From the NCBI GenBank assembly GCA_018993155.1, contig JAGKSX010000009.1:1-61761 (forward strand): a stretch of 61,761 nt of DNA, read 5' to 3'. The stretch is from Hydrogenophaga sp. (GTDB taxonomy: Bacteria; Pseudomonadota; Gammaproteobacteria; Burkholderiales; Burkholderiaceae_C). Shown here one piece after another: positions 28,636 to 36,800 of this stretch (positions are counted from its first letter, which is position 1; every line of letters starts with the position of its first letter). The translations under genes and the position numbers were made by a program. Below the pieces are notes generated by a model. That model made no database searches. It was given only the letters and a program-made list of their open reading frames with translations, and had not been told where the DNA came from.

Positions 28636-28651
28636 GTGACTCATCAGTCAC
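28636..28651. repeat. GTGACT-catc-AGTCAC inverted repeat at gpx stop
   Basis: A perfect 6-bp inverted repeat with a 4-base loop abuts the glutathione peroxidase stop codon. No T-run follows on the minus strand, so it is a weak terminator at best; it could equally be an operator for the downstream lipid operon. Confidence 0.35.
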
Positions 28652-29238
28652 TATTTAGCCGACAGAAACTTTTCTATGTCCCTGACGAACGAGGGGTTTT
28701 TGGGGTCGACGCCGCTGGCATAGCTGCGCACGGTCTGGCCGTCGCGCGCGATCAGGTACTTGTGGAAGTTCCAGCGCGGGTGGTCGCCCGTCTTTTCAGC
28801 CAGTTGGCGGTACAGCGGGTTGGCGTCTCGCCCGACCACGCTGGTCTTGCTGAACATCGGGAATTTCACGCCGAAGGTGTTCTCGCAGAAGTCGGCGATG
28901 GCCTGGTTGTTGCCCGGCTCCTGGCTGCCGAAGTCGTTGGCCGGGAAGCCCAGCACCACCAGCCCCTGGGACTGGTAGCGCGCGTGGAGTGCCTCCAGGC
29001 CTTCGTACTGCTTGGTGAAACCACAGAAGCTCGCGGTGTTCACCACCAGCACCACCTTGCCGCTGTATTGGCACAGCGACTGGGGCTTTTCGTCCTGCAG
29101 GCGGTCGAAGCGATGCTGCAGCAGCGCGGGGCAGCTGGCACCCGTCGGCGCGGGCGCCGGCGCGGTCTGGGCCGCGGCGGGCGGCACCGTGGCGAACGCC
29201 AGCGCAATGGCCAGGCCCAGGGTTTCAAGGTTCTTCAT
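28651..29238 (-). CDS. Exported glutathione peroxidase family protein (Cys type)
   Basis: A 195-residue thiol peroxidase of the glutathione peroxidase family with a signal peptide (hydrophobic core about 8-24, ending AQA), so it probably reduces lipid or organic hydroperoxides in the periplasm. The catalytic cysteine is in NTASFCGFTKQY (about C72), followed by GFPANDFGSQEPG (Gln) and PRWNFHKYL (Trp), completing the usual tetrad. A GGAG lies 7 bases before the ATG at 29238. It is directly upstream of the lipid operon on the same strand but separated by 341 bases, and divergent from the diiron gene. Confidence 0.92.
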   Translation of the reverse strand: MKNLETLGLAIALAFATVPPAAAQTAPAPAPTGASCPALLQHRFDRLQDEKPQSLCQYSGKVVLVVNTASFCGFTKQYEGLEALHARYQSQGLVVLGFPANDFGSQEPGNNQAIADFCENTFGVKFPMFSKTSVVGRDANPLYRQLAEKTGDHPRWNFHKYLIARDGQTVRSYASGVDPKNPSFVRDIEKFLSAK

Positions 29239-29419
29239 GCGGCAACTCCAGAGGGGCAAAAAATTCATTCCAACATGGGCCTGTCGCAAACTCAAGCGCG
29301 TCTGATCTCCTCTACGCAGGCGGCGGCTGGGTGGATTCAAACCGGTGCCATCGGAACTTTCCGAGGGGGCAAGTCCCGAACGATGGGGTGGTTTGTCATT
29401 GCCGTGAAAGCCCGCCGCA

Positions 29420-29425
29420 TAGAAT
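29420..29425 (+). promoter_or_regulatory. -10-like TAGAAT upstream of diiron gene
   Basis: TAGAAT ends 22 bases before the ATG at 29448, the expected position for a promoter. An alternative in-frame ATG at 29424 would lie inside this box, which argues for the later start. Confidence 0.45.
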
Positions 29426-29447
29426 GTCCGCGTTAAGAAAGACCACC

Positions 29448-30293
29448 ATGCTCTATCCTGAACTCTTCAAACAACTCGAATCCGTGCGTTGGGACATGGA
29501 CAAGGACATCCCCTGGGACAAGTTCGATGCCAGCGCGTTGACCGATGAACAGGCGCAGACCATCAAGATGAACGCGATCACGGAATGGGCGGCGCTGCCG
29601 GCCACCGAGATGTTCCTGCGCGACAACCGCGACGATTCCGACTTCTCGGCCTTCATGTCGATCTGGTTCTTTGAAGAGCAGAAGCACTCGCTGGTGCTGA
29701 TGGAGTACCTGCGCCGCTTCCGTCCCGAGCTGGTGCCCACGGAGCAGGAGCTGCACGACATCCGCTTCGAGTTCGATCCGGCTCCGCCGCTGGAGACGCT
29801 GATGCTGCACTTCTGCGGCGAGATCCGCCTGAACCACTGGTACCGCCGCGCCAGCGAGTGGCACACCGAACCCGTGATCAAGCAGATCTACAGCACGCTC
29901 AGCCAGGACGAGGCGCGCCACGGCGGCGCCTACCTGCGCTACATGAAGCGCGCCATCGGCAAGTTCGGCAACGAGGCCCGCTCGGCCTTCGCCAAGGTGG
30001 GCGTGCTGATGGCCAGCGCGCGCCGCACCGCGCAGGCGCTGCACCCGACCAACCTGCACGTGAACAAGAACCTGTTCCCCAACGACACCATTCAAAGCCG
30101 CCTGCCCAACCCGGAGTGGCTGGAGCACTGGCTGGACAAGCAGATCAACTTCGATGCGGTGTGGGAAACGCGCGTGGTCGATCGGATCCTGCACAACATG
30201 AGCCTGCTGATGGAGCAGAGCTTCAAGACCGTGCAGGAGCTCAACCGCTTCCGCAAGGCGGTCTCGGTCACCGCGGCGCCGTCGGCGGCCTGA
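29448..30293 (+). CDS. Ferritin-like diiron protein, acyl-ACP-desaturase-like
   Basis: A 281-residue helical protein with a complete ferritin-like diiron ligand set: E46 (NAITEW), E77-x-x-H80 (FFEEQKH), E125 (FCGEIRLNHW) and E155-x-x-H158 (SQDEARHG). The spacing and the EExxH/DExRH style resemble soluble acyl-ACP desaturases and related diiron oxygenases more than iron-storage ferritins. No TM or signal peptide. The specific substrate is unknown. It is divergent from the glutathione peroxidase and close to the lipid operon, which hints at a role in acyl-chain oxidation or repair (inference). Start 29448 is chosen over 29424 because of the -10 box. Confidence 0.8.
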   Translation: MLYPELFKQLESVRWDMDKDIPWDKFDASALTDEQAQTIKMNAITEWAALPATEMFLRDNRDDSDFSAFMSIWFFEEQKHSLVLMEYLRRFRPELVPTEQELHDIRFEFDPAPPLETLMLHFCGEIRLNHWYRRASEWHTEPVIKQIYSTLSQDEARHGGAYLRYMKRAIGKFGNEARSAFAKVGVLMASARRTAQALHPTNLHVNKNLFPNDTIQSRLPNPEWLEHWLDKQINFDAVWETRVVDRILHNMSLLMEQSFKTVQELNRFRKAVSVTAAPSAA

Positions 30294-30315
30294 GCCCCTG
30301 CGCGCCCCGTGCCTG

Positions 30316-30339
30316 AAAGCCCGCTACGGCGGGCTTTTT
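30316..30339 (+). terminator. Intrinsic terminator of diiron gene, overlapping rhombosortase 3' end
   Basis: AAAGCCCGC (30316-30324) and GCGGGCTTT (30329-30337) form a perfect 9-bp stem with a 4-base loop and a short T-run. The right half encodes the last codons and stop of the convergent rhombosortase-like gene, so one sequence serves as terminator and coding sequence. Confidence 0.85.
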
Positions 30340-30944
30340 CGTGGGCGCTTCAGCAGGGGTTCGGCCAGCCCCAGCACCACGCCCCAGAAGGCGCCGGTGA
30401 CGTGCGCGGCCTGCACCACCGACAGGTGGCTGTCGGCGTCCCACACGATGGGCTGGGACCAGCCCCGCTCGAGCAGCACCTTGGTCAGCACCACCACGAA
30501 CAGCAGCCCGCCCCAGAACCGCGCGCCCTGGATGGGCAGGCGGCGCAGCGCGACCTGCACCGCCAGCACGAGGATGCCGGCGTGCATCAGGCCAGAGAGG
30601 CCGACCGCGTACCCCACCTGGGGCCACAGCAGCAGCGAGACCTGCGTGAGTGGCCACGCCAGCAGCCACGCCAGCGTGCAGCGCGCACCGGGCCGCAGCA
30701 CCCAACCTGCGGCGGCCACGCCGCCCATGGCCAGCACGTTGCCCACGAGGTGGGGGAGGTTCAGGTGGACCCAGGCGCTGCTCCACAGCGTCCAGGGCCG
30801 TGCCGTCCATTCGCCCGCGCGCCAAGTCAGTGCGTCGGCCACGCCGGCAGGGGACCACCACACCAGCAGGCTGAGCGCCGCATGCAGGCCGCAAAGCCAC
30901 AACCAGCTGCCGCGCCACGGTGTCAAGGCAGGTCGATCGTTCAA
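30324..30944 (-). CDS. rrtA: Rhombosortase-like rhomboid intramembrane protease
   Basis: A ~206-residue rhomboid-fold membrane protease with six predicted helices. HLNLPHLVGNVLAMGG (about 60-75), the catalytic serine in GLSGLMHA (about S117) and the catalytic histidine in AAHVTGAFWG (about H181) are present. The short form matches rhombosortase (RrtA), which processes GlyGly-CTERM proteins at the cell surface; such a substrate is not in the window. The start is inferred as a TTG at 30944 that overlaps the glnE stop (TTGA); no ATG fits. The 3' end overlaps a convergent terminator. Confidence 0.78.
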   Translation of the reverse strand: MNDRPALTPWRGSWLWLCGLHAALSLLVWWSPAGVADALTWRAGEWTARPWTLWSSAWVHLNLPHLVGNVLAMGGVAAAGWVLRPGARCTLAWLLAWPLTQVSLLLWPQVGYAVGLSGLMHAGILVLAVQVALRRLPIQGARFWGGLLFVVVLTKVLLERGWSQPIVWDADSHLSVVQAAHVTGAFWGVVLGLAEPLLKRPRKSPP

Positions 30945-33853
30945 GCGGTCGACGTGACGCGGCCCAGCACGTGTTGCCACAACGCCAGCACCGCGCGAGC
31001 GGCTTCTTCGACCTGCGCCGCATCGACCTGCGTGGGCGCCTCGTCCAGCCGCGCGGTGTGCTGGATCTGGCGCAGCTCGCGGTAGGCGCGGGCCGCGGCC
31101 TCGCCCATGCCCGGTTCGAGCAGGCCGGCGCTTTCGGCGCGCCGCAGCAGGTTGATGTTGCCGGTGTTGGCGCGCAACTCGGGGTGCGCGCGAGAGTGCA
31201 GCAGCACCAGGTACTGCACCACGAACTCCACGTCCACCATGCCGCCCGGGCTGTGTTTCACGTCGAAGCGTTCGCCACGCACCGGGTGCGCCGCGCGCAC
31301 CTTGCCGCGCATGGCGACGATTTCGGCGGCCAGCGAGGCGGCATCGCGCTCGGCCGTGATGACCGCCTCGCGCACCGCGTCGAAGCGGCCGGCGAGGGAG
31401 AGCCCCCACGCTGCGCCCCCCTGCGGGTCGCTGCCCCCCGGGGGGGCTGAGCCCGCCTTGGGAAGGCCCGGCGGCGGGCTCTCGGCCACACCACCGAGCA
31501 CGAAGCGCGCGCGTGTCATGGCCTGGTGTTCCCAGGTCCAGGCGGTGTTGCTGCCGCGCTGCTGCTGGTAGTTGGAATAGGCCGTGAAGCTGGTGACCAG
31601 CAGGCCCGAGCTGCCGTTGGGCCGCAGCGCGGTGTCGATCTCGAACAGGTCGCCCTCGCCCGTCTTCACCGTGAGCCAGTTGATCATCTTGCGCACGAAG
31701 GCGGCGTAGATCTCCGGGGCGTTCTCGTGTTCGTCTTCGTAGACGAAGACGATGTCCAGGTCGCTGCCGTAGCCCAGCTCCTTGCCGCCGAGCTTGCCGT
31801 AGCCAATGATGGCGAAGCTGGGCTCGTCGCGGTGGCGGCTCTTGAGACGGGCCCAGCACCAGCGCGCGGTGGTGCGCAGCACCGAGTCGGCCAGGGCGGA
31901 AAGGTCGTCGGCCACCTGTTCGACGGTGAGCACCTTCTCCACGTCGCGCGCCAGGGTGCGGAACACCTCGGCGTGGTGCGCGCGGCGCAGCAGGTTGAGC
32001 AGGGCTTCTTCATCGTCCTCGCCGGTGGAGCGCAGCGCGGTGCGCCGCGCCTCCAGCTCGTCCTCGAACTGCGCGGCATCGAAGCGGTCGGTCAGCAGCT
32101 GCTGGCTGGCGAGTTCATCGATCACGCCGGGGTGCTTGATCAGGTAGCGCGCGGGCCACTTCGCCGCGCCCAGCAGGCGCAGCAGGCGCTCGTGCACCGA
32201 GGGCCGTTCCTGCAGCAGGGCGAGGTAACTCTCGCGGCGCAGCAGCGGCTCGATCCAGTCGGCCATGCGCAGAGCGGCCTCTTCGCTCACGCGGCCTTCG
32301 TCGATCCAGGCCCCCGTGCGCTGCACCAGCCGCACCAGGCGTGCGCGGGTGTCCTCGCGCAGCGCGAGCACCCGCGGGTGTTCGCGCCATTGGCCCACGC
32401 GGGCCGCGAAGGCCGGGGGCAGCTGCTCCAGCACGCCCTGCAGGTCCTCGACCGCGCTGCGGCCGTTGGCACCGTTCTTCTTGCTGCCGCAGCCCTTGCC
32501 GTTGCAACCGCCGTTGGTGGGTCCGCCGAGCAGGGTGTCGAATTCCTGGGCCACCAGCTCGCGGTGCGCGTCCAGCGCGTGCAGGAAGGCGCACACGTCG
32601 GGGTAACCGAGCGTGGCCGCGAGCCAGGCCAGGTCGTCGTCGCGCGTGGGCATCACGTGGGTCTGCTGGTCGTCCAGGTACTGGATGCGGTGCTCGACCC
32701 GGCGCAGGAATTCGTAGGCCTGCGCCAGCGCGGTGGCCGTGGCCGGCGGCATCAGGCCGGCCTTGCACAGGCGCTGCAGCGCATCCAGCGTGGGCCGCGT
32801 GCGCAGCTCGGGGAACTGGCCGCCGCGCACCACCTGCAGCAGCTGCACCGTGAACTCGATCTCGCGGATGCCGCCGCGCGAGAGCTTCACGTCGTTCGAT
32901 CGCCCCGGGTTGCCGGCGGCGCGTTTGGACGCGTGGTCGCGGATCTGCCGGTGCAAGGTGCGCAAGGCATCGAACACGCCGTAGTCGAGGTAGCGGCGGA
33001 ACACGAAGGGCAGCACGGTGCCGCGCAGCGCGCTGGCGCTGCGGTCCTGCACACACGCGATGGGGGCGATCACGCGGCTCTTGAGCCAGGCGAAACGTTC
33101 CCACTCGCGGCCCTGCACCAGGAAATACTCTTCGAGCGCCCCGAGCGAGACCGCGCTGGGCCCTGAGTTGCCGTTGGGCCGCAGGGCCAGGTCGACACGG
33201 AACACGTTGCCGTGTTCGGTGGTCTCGCCCACGGTGTTGTAGATGTGCTTGACGGCCTTGCCGAAATACTCGTGGTTGCTGATGCGCTGGCGGCCCTGGG
33301 CGTTGCCGGCGGTCTCGCCGTCCTGGTCGTAGACGTAGATCAGGTCGATGTCGCTCGACACATTGAGCTCGCGCGCGCCCAGCTTGCCCATGCCGATCAC
33401 CCACAGCTGCGCGCGCTGCAACTCGCCCTTGGGCGTGGTGAATTGCGGCGCGCCGTGCTGTTCGTCCAGATCGGCGCAGGCCAGGGTGCAGGCTTCGTCG
33501 AGCGCGAGTTCGGCCAGTTCGGTGACGGCGCGCGTGACCACGGCCAGCGGCGCGCCCTGCTCGCAGTCGAGCACCACCAGGCGCTCCAGCACCAGCTGGC
33601 GCAGCACGCGCAGGGCGGCGGGCACCGGCAGGCCGCGCTCGCGCAGCACGCCCAGGCAGGCCCGCATGCTGGCGAGCACGGGTTCTCCCGGGTGAAGGCA
33701 GGGCAGTTCAGTGGCGTAGCGGCGGCGCACCCGCTGCACGAAGCGCGAATGGTCGGCCCGGCGGTCTTGGGCCGAGAGCGGCGGACAGAGGTTCACATTT
33801 GATGACAAAACGGGCGCTTCCGCTGTGGAACCTGTGAAATGGCTGGCCGTCAT
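30941..33853 (-). CDS. glnE: Glutamine synthetase adenylyltransferase / adenylyl-removing enzyme
   Basis: A 970-residue bifunctional enzyme that adds AMP to, or removes it from, glutamine synthetase in response to PII. The N-terminal removase domain has VIGMGKLGARELNVSSDIDLIYVY (about 150-175), and the C-terminal transferase domain repeats the nucleotidyltransferase pattern (GYGKLGGKELGYGSDLDIVFVY, about 680-705). Two oddities: a Gly/Asn/Lys linker with a CNGKGC motif (about 442-465), and a Pro/Gly-rich segment at about 791-819 that coincides with an inverted-repeat-bounded insertion. The first ~30 residues are weakly conserved, so the true start may be an internal GTG near 33800. The ATG lies 8 bases from yhdP's first possible start. 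Confidence 0.95.
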   Translation of the reverse strand: MTASHFTGSTAEAPVLSSNVNLCPPLSAQDRRADHSRFVQRVRRRYATELPCLHPGEPVLASMRACLGVLRERGLPVPAALRVLRQLVLERLVVLDCEQGAPLAVVTRAVTELAELALDEACTLACADLDEQHGAPQFTTPKGELQRAQLWVIGMGKLGARELNVSSDIDLIYVYDQDGETAGNAQGRQRISNHEYFGKAVKHIYNTVGETTEHGNVFRVDLALRPNGNSGPSAVSLGALEEYFLVQGREWERFAWLKSRVIAPIACVQDRSASALRGTVLPFVFRRYLDYGVFDALRTLHRQIRDHASKRAAGNPGRSNDVKLSRGGIREIEFTVQLLQVVRGGQFPELRTRPTLDALQRLCKAGLMPPATATALAQAYEFLRRVEHRIQYLDDQQTHVMPTRDDDLAWLAATLGYPDVCAFLHALDAHRELVAQEFDTLLGGPTNGGCNGKGCGSKKNGANGRSAVEDLQGVLEQLPPAFAARVGQWREHPRVLALREDTRARLVRLVQRTGAWIDEGRVSEEAALRMADWIEPLLRRESYLALLQERPSVHERLLRLLGAAKWPARYLIKHPGVIDELASQQLLTDRFDAAQFEDELEARRTALRSTGEDDEEALLNLLRRAHHAEVFRTLARDVEKVLTVEQVADDLSALADSVLRTTARWCWARLKSRHRDEPSFAIIGYGKLGGKELGYGSDLDIVFVYEDEHENAPEIYAAFVRKMINWLTVKTGEGDLFEIDTALRPNGSSGLLVTSFTAYSNYQQQRGSNTAWTWEHQAMTRARFVLGGVAESPPPGLPKAGSAPPGGSDPQGGAAWGLSLAGRFDAVREAVITAERDAASLAAEIVAMRGKVRAAHPVRGERFDVKHSPGGMVDVEFVVQYLVLLHSRAHPELRANTGNINLLRRAESAGLLEPGMGEAAARAYRELRQIQHTARLDEAPTQVDAAQVEEAARAVLALWQHVLGRVTSTA
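31398..31483. repeat. 86-bp GC-rich element with 8-bp terminal inverted repeats inside glnE
   Basis: GAGAGCCC (31398-31405) and its exact complement GGGCTCTC (31476-31483) bound an 86-base block containing a CCCCCCGGGGGGG palindrome. On the glnE strand it encodes a Pro/Gly/Ala-rich stretch absent, as far as remembered, from standard GlnE. The block resembles the dispersed GC-rich palindromic repeats of Comamonadaceae and shares a TGCGCCCCCCT string with the intergenic element near 41050. It keeps the reading frame. Confidence 0.65.
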
Positions 33854-33856
33854 AAT
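33851..33856 (+). promoter_or_regulatory. -10-like CATAAT just upstream of yhdP
   Basis: CATAAT ends 11 bases before the ATG at 33868 and lies across the divergent glnE start codon. If used, the yhdP leader would be only about 5 bases. Confidence 0.35.
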
Positions 33857-33867
33857 TTGCGGTGGAC

Positions 33868-36800
33868 ATGAATCAAAGCCCGGCTCCCATCGCCCCTGCC
33901 CCGCGAACCCTCAAGACACTTTCGGTGGTGGCCCGGCTTTGCTTGTGGCTCGTGTTCCTGGCCTGGGGCCTCTTCGTGCTGACCTGGGCGGCGCTGAATT
34001 GGTGGATTGTGCCCCGAATCGGCGAATGGCGCCCTGAGCTGGAGCGATGGGCCAGCAGCACGGTCGGCGCCCCGGTGAAGGTGGGCGAGATCCGGGCCGA
34101 CAACACCAGCAGCGGCCTGGGTTTCCTGCCCGCCTTCATGCCGTCCTTCGAGCTGCGCGACGTGCAGCTGTTCGATCCCCACGGTCGCGTCGCCCTGCAC
34201 CTGCCGCTGGTGCGCACCGCGGTGTCGGTGCGCTCCCTCTGGCACGGCAACTTCGAACAGGTCGTGATCGACCAGCCGGTGCTGGACGTGCGGCGCACCG
34301 CGCAGGGCCGCATCGAGGTGGCCGGGCTCGACATCGCGGGCCCGGGCCAGCAAGATGGCCGCGCCGCCGACTGGTTCTTCTCTCTGCGCGAATTCGTCAT
34401 CCAGAACGGCACCGTGCGCTGGACGGACGAGCTGCGCGCCCAACCCCCGCTGGCCCTGGGGGCCTTGAGCTTCGTGGTGCGCAACACCGCCCGCACGCAC
34501 CAGTTCCGGCTCGACGCCACGCCGCCGGCCGAATGGGGCGAGGGCCTGAGCGTGCGGGGGCGCCTGCGCGAGCCCCTGATCGAGCTGGGCGGCCGTGCGC
34601 CCGGGCAACCGATCTGGCACAACTGGGGCGGCGAGCTGTACGCGGACTTCAGCCACGTGGACGTGGCGCGCCTGCGGGCCTACGCGGACCTGTCGACCTG
34701 GGGCGTGGATGTGCGCGCCGGGCAAGGCGCGCTGCGCGCCTGGGCCGACGTGGTCAACGGCGCCGTGGCGGGCGCCACGACCGACCTGGCGCTGCGCGAC
34801 GTGGACGCCCAGCTCGGCCCCGGGTTGCCGGCCCTGGCGATCGACGAATTGCAAGGCCGGCTGGCCGCGCAGTGGTCCGAGGGGGGCTTCAATGTGGCCA
34901 CCGACGACCTGCGTTTCCGCACCCGCGAGGGCGTGGACTGGCCCAGCGGCCGGCTGCGCCTGCAGCACACGGCCGCCCTGTCCGGGCAGCAGGGCGCGAG
35001 CACCGAACTCAGCGCTGAGCGGCTGGAGCTGGGCGCGCTCGCGGCCCTCGCCAGCCGCCTGCCCCTGCCGGCCGAAGCGCACCGGCGGCTGGAGCAGCTG
35101 CGGCCCGTGGGCCGGGTGGACGGCTTTTCGGCCCGTTGGCAAGGCCGGGCCGGCGCGGCGGCATCGGCGGGCTGGGACCTGGCGAGCTACCAGGCCAAAG
35201 GGCGGGTGAGTGGTCTGTCGGTGGCGGGCGAACCCAGCGGCCGCATGTCCATCTCGGGGCGTTTCCCGCTGCCCGGTCGCCCCGGCATCTCGGGGGCCAC
35301 GGTGGACTTCGACCTCAACCAGGCGGGCGGGCGGGCGCACATCAGCGTGGCCGACGGCACCGTGGAACTGCCCGATGTGTTCGAAGACCCCAGCGTGCCG
35401 GTCGACCAGCTGGAGGCCGATTTTTCCTGGCGCGTGCAGGGCGAGCGCATCGAAGCCCAGCTCGACAACGTGCGCCTGAGCAACGCCGATGCCGAGGGCA
35501 CGGCCCAGGTGCGCTGGCAGACCAGCGAGGTGCCGACCGGATCGACCGCCTCGCGGTTTCCCGGCGTGCTCGACCTCACCGCCACCCTCACGCGCGCCGA
35601 CGCCACGCGCGTGCACCGCTACCTGCCGCTCACCGTGAATGCCGACGCGCGCCACTACGTGCGCGAGGCGGTGCGCGGTGGCAGCTCGAACCGGGTCGAG
35701 TTCCGCGTGCAGGGGCTGGTCGATCACGTGCCCTTCGAGAAGCCCGGCGAGCGCGGCGAGTTCCGCATCAGCGCGCCGCTGCGCAACGTGGACTTCGACT
35801 ACATCCCCGCCTACCTGCAGAAGGCGGGCGAGGCGGCCTGGCCTGCGCTGCGCGGTGTCTCGGGCGAGCTGCTGCTCGACCGCGCCTCGCTCAAGCTCAG
35901 CGCGCTCGAAGGCGGTGTGGCGAACGCGCCCGGCGTGCGCCTGAGCAAGGGACAGGTGGGCATCGAGCACCTGGGCCACGACGGCGTGCTGATGGTGAAC
36001 GCCCAGGCCCAGGGGCCGGCGAACGAGGCGCTGGGTTTCGTGCAGGGCTCGCCGCTCAACGCCATGACGGGCCAGGCGCTGGCGCGGGCCCGCACTGGTG
36101 CCGGGGCCACGCAAGTGGGGTTCGCGCTCCAGCTCCCACTGGCCGACCCTCACGCCACCAAGGTCAGCGGCACCGTCAAGCTCGATGGCAACGACCTGCA
36201 GATCAGCCCCGATGCGCCCCTGCTCGGGCGCGCCAGCGGCAACCTGGCCTTCAGCGAAACCGGCTTCTCGGTCAAGGCCGCCCAGGCCCGGGTGTACGGC
36301 GGCGACCTGCGCTTCGAGGGTGGCATGCAGGTCGACGCCAAGGGCACGGCCCAGGTGCAGTTCCGAGGCCAGGGCCTGGCCAGCGCCGACGGCCTGCGCG
36401 ACGCCGGGCTGGGTTTTGTCTCGCGCCTGTTCCAGCATGCCAGCGGCAGCGCGGCCTACACGGCCCAGCTCGGCTTTCGCGCAGGCGTGCCCGAGCTGCA
36501 GGTGACGAGCAACCTGCAGGGGCTGGCGCTGAACCTGCCGGCGCCCTTGAACAAGGCGGCCGAGGCCAGCCTGCCGCTGCGCTACGAAAACCACGTGCTC
36601 ACCGTGGCGGGCGAGAGCGCGCGCACCGACCGGCTGGCGATCCAGCTCGGCTCCTCGCTGGCGCCGGTGGCCTCGCTGCAGTACGAGCGCGAACTCGGCA
36701 GCGGCGAGCCGCGGGTGCTGCGCGGCGCCATCGCGGTCGGCGTGGAGGGCGACAACACCGCCGCGTCCCTGCCGCCCGAGGGCGTCGTCGCTCATGTGCA

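Noticed and set aside
21058-29238. Local rpoE-chrR sigma/anti-sigma pair beside the lipid operon
   Set aside because: Every frame of adequate length in the region was assigned to another family; none resembles a sigma or ChrR protein.
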